From JBGSUZ01 sp964404895 (GTDB lineage: Bacteria; Bacillota; Clostridia; Peptostreptococcales; Acidaminobacteraceae): 64,000 nt of DNA. Every line of letters begins with the position of its first letter. The first letter of the stretch is position 1. The position numbers and the translations under genes were made by a program. Below are positions 25,513 to 35,697 of the stretch, piece after piece. Location of the stretch: the NCBI GenBank assembly GCA_964404895.1, contig CAYOLV010000005.1, forward strand, positions 1 to 64,000, read 5' to 3'. Below the pieces are notes generated by a model. That model was given only the letters and a program-made list of their open reading frames with translations, had not been told where the DNA came from and did not search any database.

Positions 25513-27156
25513 TCAACCTCTCTTCTTGCCAAAATGGAGTTTATTTTTTAATTTTCCTAGCTTTGCGCCTCCAGGAATAATGGCAAGGTCCTCATCTGTA
25601 ATGGTATTCGTTGCGAACAACATCCACATATAGACCACGCCTCCTACTAAAATAGCCAAGACGGTAGTGATTCTGCCCGGCATCATCCAGTTGAATACAG
25701 TATAAGTCAGCACTACTGCGATTCCCATGACGACTACATCGATAATGGGTTTGACAAACACGTTGTGGTAACTGATTTTGACTTCTTTTCGCGTTAAGAT
25801 GAAGCATACATTCAGACTAGCCGCTACTGCAAACGCAATAATAGTCGATATTGCGGCCCCCATGACGTTAAGCGCCGGAACAGCCACTAAGATATAGGTC
25901 AAAACGACTTTCAGAACAGCCCCCACCATGAGGAACATGGCTGGCAATATTGGCTTTCCAAATCCTTGAATCATTCCTGTCGTAATTTGATAAAGGGAAA
26001 GGAATACAATTCCCCAGCCGTAAATGCCTAAAATCTTGCCTGTAGTCACCCAAACATCCGGCTGCATAGGGTAGAGCAGTCGAATAATCGGTTCGGATAA
26101 CGTGGCAATCCCAACTGCACAAGGCAAACCAATCAACATGGCAAGTCTGAGCCCCGTTTCAATGTTATGAGACATGCCTTCTTGATCGCCGCGCATGCGC
26201 AAATTAGCGATGGCTGGCACTATGCTGATCTGAACTGCTGCTGTGACGACTTGAGGAAGATTGACAATGGACTGGGCAAAGCCAGACAATTGCCCGTACA
26301 ACGACTGCGCGGTCTCATTATCTATACCGATGGATTGAAGTCTCACAATAACGATCGAAGCATCTGTAATACTCATGACAGGCATAACAGAAGCTCCTAT
26401 GGTGATGGGGACTGCAATTAAAAAGATTTCACCTAAAATTTTCCACGCCGTTTCCTTAGGTTTTTCTCCTTGATTCAACATTTCGCTGTTGTCTTTAACA
26501 AAACGTCTGTACATGTAGTAGATGGCTATAAAGCCTGCAAAGGAACCAATTGAAGCTCCAACAGTAGCACCACCTGCTGCATATTCAAAGCCACTTCCCA
26601 CCAAGAGTACTGCTAAAATCAAACCGCCGATTACTCTGAAGAACTGTTCAATCACTTGAGAGATGGCGTAAGGTTTCATGAGCTGACGGCCTTGGAAGTA
26701 ACCTCTGTACACTGACATGAGGGAAACAAATAACAAGGCGGGTACCAAGGCATACATGGAGTAAATCGAACCATGGTTACCTGTTTTATTGGCAATAATC
26801 GGTGCTAGAATCAGCATTGTCAAAGCACTTACGGAACCCAAAACAAGCATTAAGTAAGTTGTTACCTTTAAGACTTTTGACGCCCCTTGTTCATCGCCAA
26901 CCGCCAAGCGTTCAGATATGATTTTCGCAATGGCAGTAGGAATCCCAGCGGTTGAAATAACCACCAGTTGAATATAAAAAGCGTATGCCCCTTGATAATA
27001 ACTCATACCCTTGCCGCCAAGAATATTTCCTAGAGGGATTCTAAAGAAAGCTCCTAATATTTTAACGATGATAGCGGCTAAACCTAAAATGGCGGCACCT
27101 TTAATAAAACTCGTTCCAGAGCCTTTGTTTGAGGCTTTCGTTTCTTGATTTGGCAT
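25513..27156 (-). CDS. MOP-superfamily lipid/polysaccharide flippase, SpoVB/MurJ-like
   Basis: A polytopic membrane protein of 547 residues with about 14 hydrophobic segments and the polysaccharide-biosynthesis start GAAILGLAAIIVKILGAFFR. Family members flip lipid-linked cell-wall precursors; SpoVB acts in spore cortex, while YtgP/MurJ-type homologues act in growing cells. The position upstream of mazG matches B. subtilis yabM. Since sporulation genes are otherwise missing nearby, a vegetative role is more likely. Confidence 0.88.
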   Translation of the reverse strand: MPNQETKASNKGSGTSFIKGAAILGLAAIIVKILGAFFRIPLGNILGGKGMSYYQGAYAFYIQLVVISTAGIPTAIAKIISERLAVGDEQGASKVLKVTTYLMLVLGSVSALTMLILAPIIANKTGNHGSIYSMYALVPALLFVSLMSVYRGYFQGRQLMKPYAISQVIEQFFRVIGGLILAVLLVGSGFEYAAGGATVGASIGSFAGFIAIYYMYRRFVKDNSEMLNQGEKPKETAWKILGEIFLIAVPITIGASVMPVMSITDASIVIVRLQSIGIDNETAQSLYGQLSGFAQSIVNLPQVVTAAVQISIVPAIANLRMRGDQEGMSHNIETGLRLAMLIGLPCAVGIATLSEPIIRLLYPMQPDVWVTTGKILGIYGWGIVFLSLYQITTGMIQGFGKPILPAMFLMVGAVLKVVLTYILVAVPALNVMGAAISTIIAFAVAASLNVCFILTRKEVKISYHNVFVKPIIDVVVMGIAVVLTYTVFNWMMPGRITTVLAILVGGVVYMWMLFATNTITDEDLAIIPGGAKLGKLKNKLHFGKKRG

Positions 27157-27184
27157 TTAATCCTCCGAAATATGTTATAGAAAA

Positions 27185-27220
27185 TACTAAGGGATTGCAC
27201 ACCTTATGACATGCAATCCC
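27185..27220 (-). terminator. Possible terminator after the PrsA-like gene
   Basis: A 9-bp perfect stem (27191-27199 with 27212-27220) with a 12-nt loop is followed on the minus strand by a broken T run. It may only partly stop transcription into the flippase and mazG genes. Confidence 0.55.
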
Positions 27221-27226
27221 TGGCAA

Positions 27227-28192
27227 TTATTTAATTCGGTCAGGGAAAGTCTCGATCTCAGAGTTTTTCTTCAACTCTTCGATTCTCGCTTTCGTTTCAT
27301 CGTTGGTCAAATTGCTTAAGATTGTTCGCTTGTACACTTCGATTTCTTCAGCTTTTGAACCGTTTGCAATGAGGGTTTCCAAGGTTTGAATTTCATTAAG
27401 TTTGATAACATGGTAGCCAAACTTGGACTGAACCACTGGACTCACTTCTCCGACTTTAAGATTAAATGCCACTTCTTCAAATTCCTGAACCATGACACCT
27501 CTTGGGAAGAGACCTAAATCTCCGCCTTTTTTAGCAGAGCCTGTGTCGATGGAATTCTCTTTGGCAAGGGCTGCAAAATCGCCACCTGCTTGGATTTTTT
27601 TAAGAAGATCGTTGGCTTTAGCTTCGTCTGTTACTAAGATATGGCTAGCACCGATTTGAATTGGATAGGTTTTATATAGGGCATCCAATCGCGTTTGGTC
27701 TTTTTCTAATTCAGCTTTAATATTTTTGTCAAATTCTTCTCGATAAAACTCAGACTCGATTTGACTTTTTATAAACCCTTCGTCTATGCCCTTTTCAGCG
27801 TAGACTTTCTGAGTCGCTTCATCTGATTCAACTGCATCCATGAATTTTTTGTAAGCTTCTTCCATGTTTGCTTCTGTGATTTTGAACCCTGTTTTCTTAA
27901 CCGTTTCAATAATCAATTGCTCTTCAACCATGCTGGTCAGCAATTGACTTTTCACCATTTCTAACACCGTCTGTCCCTCAACCTCTTGAGTCCAGATGGT
28001 ATCGCCATAAATTTCATTGTAACTCTTTTCAATCATTGCAAAACTTTTATTGTAATTTTCTACAGTGAGAACTTCACCGTTTACGACAGCAACTGCATTA
28101 TCAGGTGCTTTATTTCCGCCACAACCTGTTGCAGAAATTAGCATTGCACCTATAAGGGACAAGCCAATCATCTTCTTTAAATTAAATTTCAT
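27227..28192 (-). CDS. PrsA-like peptidyl-prolyl cis-trans isomerase lipoprotein
   Basis: This extracytoplasmic foldase helps exported proteins fold. The 321-residue precursor has a basic N-terminus, a hydrophobic stretch and a lipobox ending ATGC, giving lipidated C24. A SurA-like N domain and a parvulin domain follow (ASHILVTDEAKA, GGDLGLFPRGVMVQEFE, SKFGYHVIK). The frame opens at a GTG at 28201, too close to the AAGGAG site; the ATG at 28192 is 8 nt away and is used. It follows mfd by 68 bp, as in many Clostridia. spoVT, commonly next, is absent. Confidence 0.9.
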   Translation of the reverse strand: MKFNLKKMIGLSLIGAMLISATGCGGNKAPDNAVAVVNGEVLTVENYNKSFAMIEKSYNEIYGDTIWTQEVEGQTVLEMVKSQLLTSMVEEQLIIETVKKTGFKITEANMEEAYKKFMDAVESDEATQKVYAEKGIDEGFIKSQIESEFYREEFDKNIKAELEKDQTRLDALYKTYPIQIGASHILVTDEAKANDLLKKIQAGGDFAALAKENSIDTGSAKKGGDLGLFPRGVMVQEFEEVAFNLKVGEVSPVVQSKFGYHVIKLNEIQTLETLIANGSKAEEIEVYKRTILSNLTNDETKARIEELKKNSEIETFPDRIK

Positions 28193-28260
28193 TGTGTACA
28201 CTCCTTAATCTTCTTTCAAAGGCTATCGCCATTATATAATAATTCACCTCGGGTTTAAAC

Positions 28261-31200
28261 TTAATTTGTCTTACAATCTGATGTCAATTGCGAAAGGAAC
28301 TCTTCTAACTCGCCGACTCGTTTTTCTTTTGTCAGTTTCATCTTAGTGTACTTAAATTTCATGTAAGGCTTATGGGTCATCACAAAGGCAATCCTTTTGC
28401 CAATCAAATCTGTAGCGCGAATCACAAATTCAGGGCCTATATTGGGATTCTCCACAAAATAAAGATTGATGTGTTCTTCGTGTTCTTTGATTAAGCCAAT
28501 GCCGATTTTCTGTGCCATAGCTTTAATATGAGAAATCGACAATAAATTGTATACCGCCTGAGGAATGGTTCCGTATCGGTCTTCCAACTCCTCTTCCACT
28601 CTGTAGCGATCCTCAATATTTCTAATAGAAGAAATGCGTTTGTACATGTCCAATTTTTGATCAGGTTGACTGATATACGCTTCAGGCAAATAAGCGTTAA
28701 TTGAAAACTCAATAGTGGTATCTGTAAAGGTTTCCACGGCTTCACCCTTAATGCGCCTCACCTGTTCTTCTAACATTTTACAGAACATCTCATATCCCAC
28801 GGAAGCCATATGGCCATGTTGATCCGAGCCGAGGAGATTTCCTGCACCTCGAATTTCAAGGTCTTTCATAGCGATTTTAAAGCCCGCACCAAGTTCAGTA
28901 AACTCTTTTATCGCTTTCAGACGCTTTTCAGCGATTTCTGTCAGTACTTTATTCTTCTGATAAGTCAAATACGCATAGGCGATCCGATTGCTCCGCCCGA
29001 CCCGTCCTCTCAACTGATAGAGTTGAGAAAGACCCATTTTATCCGAGTCGTTGATGATGATGGTGTTGACGTTAGACATATCTAAGCCAGTTTCAATGAT
29101 AGTAGTGCAAACCAACACATCGAACTCATGGTTGAGGAAGCCTAACATAATTTTTTCAAGTTTCACTTCTGACATTTGACCGTGAGCAAACTCAATGCGT
29201 ACACTCGGCATTAACGCCTTAAGTTTGGCTGTAATGTGGTCAATGTCTTGAACACGGTTGTGCACGAAAAAGACTTGACCGCCACGGTCGACTTCTCGAT
29301 GAATCCAATCCTTCACAAGGAGTTCGTCAAACTCTACCACATAAGTTTGAATCGGATATCTGTCTTCAGGCGGATCTTCTAAAATGCTCATGTCTCGAAT
29401 CCCTATCAGAGACATATGAAGGGTTCTCGGAATTGGCGTCGCCGTCAGCGTCAAAACATCCACCGTAGTTTTCAACTGCTTGATGGATTCTTTATGTTTG
29501 ACCCCAAAACGCTGTTCTTCGTCTATGATTAGAAGTCCCAAATCTTTATAAATCACATCTTTGGAAAGGATCCGGTGGGTGCCGACCACAACGTCTACCA
29601 CGCCGGTTCTCAAATCTTCTATAATGACGTCCTGCTGTTTCTTGGTTCTAAACCGGCTGAGCATTTCGACTTTGATTGGGAATTTCGAAAAACGAGAAAC
29701 TAAATTGCTGTAGTGTTGTTGAGCTAAAATGGTGGTTGGCACTAAAAACGCCACTTGCTTGCCGTCCATCGCTGCTTTAAATATCGCCCGAATAGCTACT
29801 TCTGTTTTGCCATAACCTACATCACCGCAGAGGAGCCGTTCCATAGGCAGTTCATGTTCCATGTCCTTTTTAATCTCAACGATGCATTTAAGCTGATCCT
29901 GGGTTTCCTCATAAGGAAACATTTCTTCAAAATTCTTTTGCCAGTCGGTGTCTGGTGCATAGGCGTAACCTTTTCGACTTTGACGCTCTGCATAAAGCTT
30001 GATCAAATCCTCCGTCATATCTTCAATGGATTTTTTAACCTTGGCCTTAGCGCGCTGCCATTCCCCACTTCCAAGTCTCGAAAGCTTCACCTCTAGTTCT
30101 TCGGCTCCTATATACTTTTGAATGGAGTCCATATTTTCAACAGGGATGTATAAGTGGTCATCCCCAGAATAATTCAATTTTAAATAGTCTCGTTTGAGAC
30201 CGTCTACTACAAGCTGTTCAAGACCTACATACCGTGCAATCCCGTGGTTTTCGTGAACCACCAGACTTCCTGCAGTAAGCTCTGTAAAGCTCTTGATCAT
30301 TTGTCCTTTTTTCTTGTTTCCTGTAGATTTCTTTCTGTATGGCGTTCCGAAGAGCTCTTGATCTGTCAATAAAATAAATTTAGACGCCGTGAGCTGGAAA
30401 CCATGCTTCAAGTCTTGCTGTATAAAATAGCACATTCCCGTCAAGGGCTTTTCAAACTCCCCTTCCAAAAATGGAATTTGCTCATCTCGAAGGGCTTGTT
30501 CTACATTTTTGCATTTAGAGTCTGAACCCAATGCAATTGCTACCTTATAGCCCTTATACAGCCACTGTTTTACATCTTCAAGCATATGTTCTAGCTTGCC
30601 GTGATAGAGGGGACTTTCCATGGTTTTGACTGTAATCATTTCGTCCACTTTGAAATTGGGAATCCGCTTTGTAATGGCATCTATTGTAATCACTTGACGG
30701 TTTTCAATTTGTTTCAAAATTTCGGAGTAGGTAAAAGCCAAGGATAATTGATCTTTAAAGGCCTTTTCTCGTTCCAAGTGATCCTTGAAGCTTTCGGTAA
30801 AATGGCTGTATGCCGCTAGATATCGCTCATTGATGCGGCTGTTGTCCAAAAATACCACACGAGCCGAGGACTCAAAATAGTGCAGTAAACCAAAACCTTC
30901 ATTTTCAAAGGATAAGCTGTAGAATTTGTCTAAATTGCTTGGGTAAATTCCCGACTCCAAATAGTCAACTAAGCTTTCTAGCCGTTCAATCCACTCGTCG
31001 TCTTTCGCCTTCTTAAGACCCTTTTTGATCTTGTGAATCATTTCACTGCGTTGCCTATCGCTAAGCAGCAATTCAGTTGCAGGCCCGAAGACAAGTTCTT
31101 TGAACTTTTCTAAAGAAAGCTGTGTCATAGGATCAAAGGTTCTGAGGCTGTCAATTTCCGTATCAAACAGTTCTAATCTGTAAGGTAGAGCCTCCCCCAC

Positions 31201-31755
31201 CGGGAATAAGTCTAAAATTCCACCCCGCATAGAAAAACTACCTGGATTGGTCACGATTTCTTCGCGAACATAACCCATATTTAGAAGTTTTCTTATAAGA
31301 GGCTCCACTTCCACAGCTTCGCCAACCCTCAACGTCACCTGTGCCTCTTGCCAAAGTTCTTTTTCAGGTAATTTGCTCATCAGGGCTTCTGCAGTGGTCA
31401 CTACCATCATGGGTTCATCTTCAAATACTAATTTTCTAAGGATTTTAATCCGTTCGTTGAGAATTTCATGGGAGTGGGCATAGGCATCAAAGAAGACGAT
31501 ATCCTTATTTGGAAAATAAAAGACATTAGGTTCCATGGCGCTTGCCGCTTCGTAGAAAGCTTTTGATTCTGAATCGTTAGCGCCTATCACCAAATATTTC
31601 CCAGGTTGATCTGCCATCAGGGTCAGTAAAAACGCCGCTGCTGAATTTTCCCAAACACCGTTGATGGACGTGACAAGATGACCATTTTCTAATGATTTTA
31701 AAATTTGTTGATATTCACTTGTTTGTCGTACAGCATTCGTTAAAAAACGCTTCAT
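28261..31755 (-). CDS. mfd: Transcription-repair coupling factor
   Basis: Mfd removes RNA polymerase stalled at lesions and recruits UvrA. The 1164-residue protein has the full domain set. A UvrB-like N-terminus (NPGSFSMRGGILDLFP) is followed by the polymerase-interacting domain around residue 490-560 (SLVVHENHGIARYVGLE). The translocase motor has GDVGYGKTE near residue 640 and IDEEQRFG, and a C-terminal TRCF domain follows. GGGAGG precedes the ATG. It lies 44 bp after pth, the conserved Firmicutes order. Confidence 0.97.
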   Translation of the reverse strand: MKRFLTNAVRQTSEYQQILKSLENGHLVTSINGVWENSAAAFLLTLMADQPGKYLVIGANDSESKAFYEAASAMEPNVFYFPNKDIVFFDAYAHSHEILNERIKILRKLVFEDEPMMVVTTAEALMSKLPEKELWQEAQVTLRVGEAVEVEPLIRKLLNMGYVREEIVTNPGSFSMRGGILDLFPVGEALPYRLELFDTEIDSLRTFDPMTQLSLEKFKELVFGPATELLLSDRQRSEMIHKIKKGLKKAKDDEWIERLESLVDYLESGIYPSNLDKFYSLSFENEGFGLLHYFESSARVVFLDNSRINERYLAAYSHFTESFKDHLEREKAFKDQLSLAFTYSEILKQIENRQVITIDAITKRIPNFKVDEMITVKTMESPLYHGKLEHMLEDVKQWLYKGYKVAIALGSDSKCKNVEQALRDEQIPFLEGEFEKPLTGMCYFIQQDLKHGFQLTASKFILLTDQELFGTPYRKKSTGNKKKGQMIKSFTELTAGSLVVHENHGIARYVGLEQLVVDGLKRDYLKLNYSGDDHLYIPVENMDSIQKYIGAEELEVKLSRLGSGEWQRAKAKVKKSIEDMTEDLIKLYAERQSRKGYAYAPDTDWQKNFEEMFPYEETQDQLKCIVEIKKDMEHELPMERLLCGDVGYGKTEVAIRAIFKAAMDGKQVAFLVPTTILAQQHYSNLVSRFSKFPIKVEMLSRFRTKKQQDVIIEDLRTGVVDVVVGTHRILSKDVIYKDLGLLIIDEEQRFGVKHKESIKQLKTTVDVLTLTATPIPRTLHMSLIGIRDMSILEDPPEDRYPIQTYVVEFDELLVKDWIHREVDRGGQVFFVHNRVQDIDHITAKLKALMPSVRIEFAHGQMSEVKLEKIMLGFLNHEFDVLVCTTIIETGLDMSNVNTIIINDSDKMGLSQLYQLRGRVGRSNRIAYAYLTYQKNKVLTEIAEKRLKAIKEFTELGAGFKIAMKDLEIRGAGNLLGSDQHGHMASVGYEMFCKMLEEQVRRIKGEAVETFTDTTIEFSINAYLPEAYISQPDQKLDMYKRISSIRNIEDRYRVEEELEDRYGTIPQAVYNLLSISHIKAMAQKIGIGLIKEHEEHINLYFVENPNIGPEFVIRATDLIGKRIAFVMTHKPYMKFKYTKMKLTKEKRVGELEEFLSQLTSDCKTN

Positions 31756-31799
31756 GCATTTACCTCCCTTCCAGTTATGATTTGCTCATTTCCAGTGCT

Positions 31800-32360
31800 C
31801 TATTTTGCGTTGAATTGATTCATAGCTTCGTCTACAGATTTCTCAATCATGACAAGCACGCTGTCCGCCGCTCTGTCCATGGCTTCTCCTATGATAGGAA
31901 TTTCTTCCTTAGAAAAACGACCCAGGACATAATCTGCTAAATCACCATGAACTTGTTTGCCTATGCCAATTCGAACTCTAGGGAACTCATCTTTTTTCAG
32001 CAGATAAATAATGTTGCGCATACCGTTATGAGTTCCCGCGCTTCCTTTTTTTCGGATTCGGATTTTCCCGGGTGCCGTATCAATGTCATCATAAATCACA
32101 ATGAGTTGTTCGGGTTCAATGCCGTAAAAACTCATCATGGCCATGACAGATTCGCCACTTAAATTCATAAAAGTTTGTGGTTTGGCCAACACCACTTTTT
32201 CGTTGCCGATTCTGCCTTCCCCAATCAAGGCTTTAAACTTAGTTTTATTAATGGGGATGTCTAGCCGTTTAGAAAGCAGCTCAATGGTTTCAAACCCTAT
32301 ATTATGCCTGGTCAACTCATATTTTTTCCCTGGATTGCCAAGGCCTACGATCAAGTACAT
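31800..32360 (-). CDS. pth: Peptidyl-tRNA hydrolase
   Basis: It releases peptides from prematurely dissociated peptidyl-tRNA. The 186 residues show the family start MYLIVGLGNPGKKYELTRHN with N9 and catalytic H19, then KPQTFMNLSGESV and GTHNGMRN. The frame extends upstream to 32390, but GGAGGTTCTT precedes the ATG at 32360. A possible -10 (TATAAT, 32396-32401 on the minus strand) overlaps the terminator of the upstream chemoreceptor. Confidence 0.95.
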   Translation of the reverse strand: MYLIVGLGNPGKKYELTRHNIGFETIELLSKRLDIPINKTKFKALIGEGRIGNEKVVLAKPQTFMNLSGESVMAMMSFYGIEPEQLIVIYDDIDTAPGKIRIRKKGSAGTHNGMRNIIYLLKKDEFPRVRIGIGKQVHGDLADYVLGRFSKEEIPIIGEAMDRAADSVLVMIEKSVDEAMNQFNAK

Positions 32361-32400
32361 AAGAACCTCCAAATACGTATAAATTACCACCTTACATTAT

Positions 32401-32441
32401 AAACTAAAAAAGCGCTCGAGTATAACAACTCGAGCGCTTTT
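32401..32441 (-). terminator. Terminator of the chemoreceptor gene
   Basis: A perfect 14-bp stem (32408-32421 with 32428-32441) with a 6-nt loop is followed by a T-rich stretch on the minus strand. Confidence 0.88.
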
Positions 32442-32461
32442 GTCTTGAAGATGTAACAATA

Positions 32462-34477
32462 TTAAACTTTGAACTTGCTGATTTCTTGATTGAGTTCCAC
32501 TGCGATAGAATTGAGTTTTTCCGCTGCCTTGGCAACCTCTTCAACTGCAATGGTTTGCTGTTCCATAGAAGCAGTGACCTCTTGGGACGCTGCAGCGGTT
32601 TCCTCAGAAACTGCTGAAATATTTTCAATTGATTCAACAATGCTGTCTTTGTCACCGTTAAGCAAGGTAACTGAATCGCCAATTTTATCAATTTGCTTAG
32701 AAATATCATCGATTGAGTAACTGATGGTTTCGAAGGATGAGTTAACATCGTCAACCGCCAAAGTTTGCTCTTTAGAGATGCTCTTCATTTCAGCCATGCT
32801 GTCCACAGTTTTCTTGCTGTCGTTTTGGATGTTTGTAACGATATCCCTAACTTCGTCTGCTGCTCTAGCAGATTCTTCGGCAAGTTTTCTAATTTCTTCC
32901 GCTACTACTGCAAATCCTCTTCCGTGCTCCCCAGCTCTTGCCGCTTCAATAGAAGCATTGAGGGCTAACAAGTTAGTCTGTACAGAAATGGCAGAGATGG
33001 CATCTAAAATCGTTCCAATGTGTTTTGTTTTTTCATTTAATTCATTAATGACCATTTCAATTCTTTGGTTTGCTTGATCATTCTTAACAGTTTTACCCTT
33101 AAGGTCATCCAAAGTTTTGAATCCGATTTGATTGGCTTCAATAACTTTTTTAGCACTTTCAAGCATATCTGTGGTGTTTTGATTTAAGTTGACAAACTTA
33201 TTGGAAAGTTCTTTTGCTTTCATTGCGCCTTGTTCAGCATCTCCTGCTTGATCTTGTGCGCCTTTGGCAATATCTTCAACAGTTTTTGCTACTTCATCTG
33301 CAGAAGCACTTGTCTCCTCGGCGGTAGCTGCAAGACTTTCAGCAGAATAAGAAAGTTCGCCTGAAACTCTTTGGAGATTCTGGATCAAGTGGGCCAACTC
33401 ACCAATAGTCTCTTTAAAGTACTCCGAAAGTGCTCCAATTTCATCTTTGCTCTTCACATCAATGGTGGTTGTGAAGTCACCTGCTCTGATTTTACTTAAA
33501 GCTCTTACCAACATATTGAGATTTTTAGTAATGCCTTGGGCAAATAAATAAGAGATAAAGACTGCAATAATAATTGTGCCAAGCCCTACCACTAAAATAC
33601 TCATTAAAATCTGACGGGTATCTTTTTGGATTTCTGAAATATCCACCGTAGAGCCAACTCTCCAACCAAGACCTTCTACAGTAAGGAATGTGGTGAATTT
33701 ATCTGACTTCTCAAAGGTATAATCAACAATACCCTCTGGACCTGCTTTCATTGCATCTACAATAGACTGAACTGGCAATGGTTTGCTGATCAGTTTTGGG
33801 TCTGGGTGAACCATTGCGTTACCTAATTTGTCCACAATGTAAACATAGCCACTTTCTCCAACTTGGATTTCACTAATTTTCTTAGCAAAGGCTTCCAAGG
33901 ACATATCGATGGCTACAACACCCACGACTTTACCAGAGTCATCTTTAACCGCTTTTGCAGCAGAAAGGACAAGTGCTCCAGAGTTTGCATCCACGTAAGG
34001 ATCTGTCCAGATCATTTGATCCGTCGCTGCAGCTTCTTGATACCACGGTCTTGACGTTGGGTCATAACCGTCTGGCATCTGTTGAACTGGCATAATATAC
34101 ATTTTCTTGTCCGCTGTCCCAATATAAAGATTCAAAATTTCAGGATCTTGAGACTTCATACCTTCAAACAATTTCATCATCCAAGGTACATTTTCCGGAT
34201 TCATTACACCTTTTACATTGGCATCTTGAGATAAGTAATTGACCACCAACTCATACTTACCAAGATACGCATCAATTTCAGCACCAATTTCTTTGTTCAC
34301 TGATTGGCTGGTTTCCTTTAAATTCTCTTTGAGAATAAAGGACATGGATTGATAGGAAATCCCCCCCAGTGCAGTTAGTGAAATAACGATGATGATTGTA
34401 AAGACCATCATTAATTTGGTACGTATTCCTAATCCCACGTTTGCTTTCACATTTTTTTCTTTTTTTTGTTTGGACAT
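32462..34477 (-). CDS. Methyl-accepting chemotaxis protein with extracellular Cache domain
   Basis: This transmembrane receptor signals ligand binding to CheA. In 671 residues it has a first membrane helix (about 21-43), a periplasm-facing dCache sensor (about 45-290, with RPWYQEA and WTDPYVDANSG of amino-acid/carboxylate-binding dCache domains), a second helix (about 291-313), HAMP, and a long cytoplasmic hairpin with the tip EAARAGEHGRGF. No C-terminal CheR pentapeptide is seen. It lies between prs and pth where Bacillus has ctc and fin, bounded by terminators on both sides, so it looks inserted as a single unit. Confidence 0.94.
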   Translation of the reverse strand: MSKQKKEKNVKANVGLGIRTKLMMVFTIIIVISLTALGGISYQSMSFILKENLKETSQSVNKEIGAEIDAYLGKYELVVNYLSQDANVKGVMNPENVPWMMKLFEGMKSQDPEILNLYIGTADKKMYIMPVQQMPDGYDPTSRPWYQEAAATDQMIWTDPYVDANSGALVLSAAKAVKDDSGKVVGVVAIDMSLEAFAKKISEIQVGESGYVYIVDKLGNAMVHPDPKLISKPLPVQSIVDAMKAGPEGIVDYTFEKSDKFTTFLTVEGLGWRVGSTVDISEIQKDTRQILMSILVVGLGTIIIAVFISYLFAQGITKNLNMLVRALSKIRAGDFTTTIDVKSKDEIGALSEYFKETIGELAHLIQNLQRVSGELSYSAESLAATAEETSASADEVAKTVEDIAKGAQDQAGDAEQGAMKAKELSNKFVNLNQNTTDMLESAKKVIEANQIGFKTLDDLKGKTVKNDQANQRIEMVINELNEKTKHIGTILDAISAISVQTNLLALNASIEAARAGEHGRGFAVVAEEIRKLAEESARAADEVRDIVTNIQNDSKKTVDSMAEMKSISKEQTLAVDDVNSSFETISYSIDDISKQIDKIGDSVTLLNGDKDSIVESIENISAVSEETAAASQEVTASMEQQTIAVEEVAKAAEKLNSIAVELNQEISKFKV

Positions 34478-34537
34478 TGAACATCACCCCTCATGTAGTG
34501 TTAATATACCCCGTCGCTGGTTCATCTAAAACCTTAA

Positions 34538-34573
34538 ATAAAAAAGGTCTCTTAATTTTTTTTAAGAGACCTT
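34538..34573 (-). terminator. Terminator of prs
   Basis: A perfect 12-bp stem (34544-34555 with 34562-34573) is followed on the minus strand by a T run. It lies between prs and the chemoreceptor gene, so the latter needs its own promoter; I see only weak candidates in the 60 bp left. Confidence 0.88.
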
Positions 34574-34640
34574 AATATTTTTAAATTGTATGAATGTTCT
34601 GTACCGTTGTCAATAATATAGTAAAAATTATTTGGACGTT

Positions 34641-35591
34641 TTAATCAAACAACTTCGAAACCGAATCATTGTTGAAAATTCTACGAATTGACTCTGCAAA
34701 AATTTGAGAAACACTCAGTTGCTTTAAGCATGGTAAATCGGAAGCGTCTCTTTGAGAAATTGTATCTAGTACGACCAATTCCTTAATGACTGAATCGTTA
34801 ATTCTTTCTTTTGCAGGACCTGATAATACAGCATGAGTACAGCAAGCGTATACGTCTTTCGCTCCTAATTCCTTTAAAGCTTTAGCTGCATTGACAATCG
34901 TACCCGCTGTATCAATCATGTCATCGATTAATATAACGTTTTTACCCTGAACTTCTCCAATAACATTCATGACTTCACACATATTGGCTTTTGGTCTTCT
35001 TTTGTCGATAATGGCAATTGGGGCATCTAAACCATCTGCAAACTTTCTTGCTCTGGCAACGCTACCAAGGTCTGGTGAAACGATTACCAAGTCTTCAATA
35101 TTCTTCTTAGCAAAATAACTAGAAAGAATAGGCCCCCCCACTAAATGATCTACCGGAATGTCAAAGTAACCTTGAATTTGAGCTGCGTGTAAATCCATTG
35201 TCAAGATTCGATCTGCACCGGCAGCAGTGAGCAAGTTTGCAACTAGCTTGGCGCTGATTGGATCTCTCGCTTTCGCTTTACGATCTTGTCTTGCATAGCC
35301 GTAATAAGGGATAACCGCGGTGATTCTTCCTGCTGAAGCACGCTTACACGCGTCAATCATAATGAGCAGTTCCATTAAGTAATTGTTTACTTCAGGTATA
35401 CTTGTTGATTGAATGAGGTAAACATCCACACCTCTGACAGTTTCATCAAAATTAACTGCGATCTCGCCGTCGCTAAACGTCGTAACATTAGCCTCACCCA
35501 GCGGCAAACCTAATTCATTACAAATATTTTCTGCAAGTTGTTTGTTGGAATTCCCTGCAAAAATCTTGATTTTTCTACCTTTTGTATGCAT
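34641..35591 (-). CDS. prs: Ribose-phosphate pyrophosphokinase
   Basis: It makes PRPP from ribose 5-phosphate and ATP, feeding purine, pyrimidine and histidine synthesis. The 316 residues contain the family motifs FAGNSNKQLAENI, PYYGYARQDRKAKARDPI, TMDLHAAQIQGYFDIP and the PRPP loop ILIDDMIDTAGT. The frame opens at a TTG at 35603; GGAGGGTATC precedes the ATG at 35591. It follows glmU, as in Bacillus. Confidence 0.97.
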   Translation of the reverse strand: MHTKGRKIKIFAGNSNKQLAENICNELGLPLGEANVTTFSDGEIAVNFDETVRGVDVYLIQSTSIPEVNNYLMELLIMIDACKRASAGRITAVIPYYGYARQDRKAKARDPISAKLVANLLTAAGADRILTMDLHAAQIQGYFDIPVDHLVGGPILSSYFAKKNIEDLVIVSPDLGSVARARKFADGLDAPIAIIDKRRPKANMCEVMNVIGEVQGKNVILIDDMIDTAGTIVNAAKALKELGAKDVYACCTHAVLSGPAKERINDSVIKELVVLDTISQRDASDLPCLKQLSVSQIFAESIRRIFNNDSVSKLFD

Positions 35592-35697
35592 GATACCCTC
35601 CAATAATTAGTGGTCCAGTCGCTCTCTCTTGGGGCGACCGATTTGATTTGCTTTTTATAACACGCGTCTTCTCTACTACACGATTCTTCGCTGTTAA

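Noticed and set aside
25592..26421. Several frames overlapping the flippase gene
   Set aside because: Shadows of a clear membrane-protein gene in other frames; no start signals.
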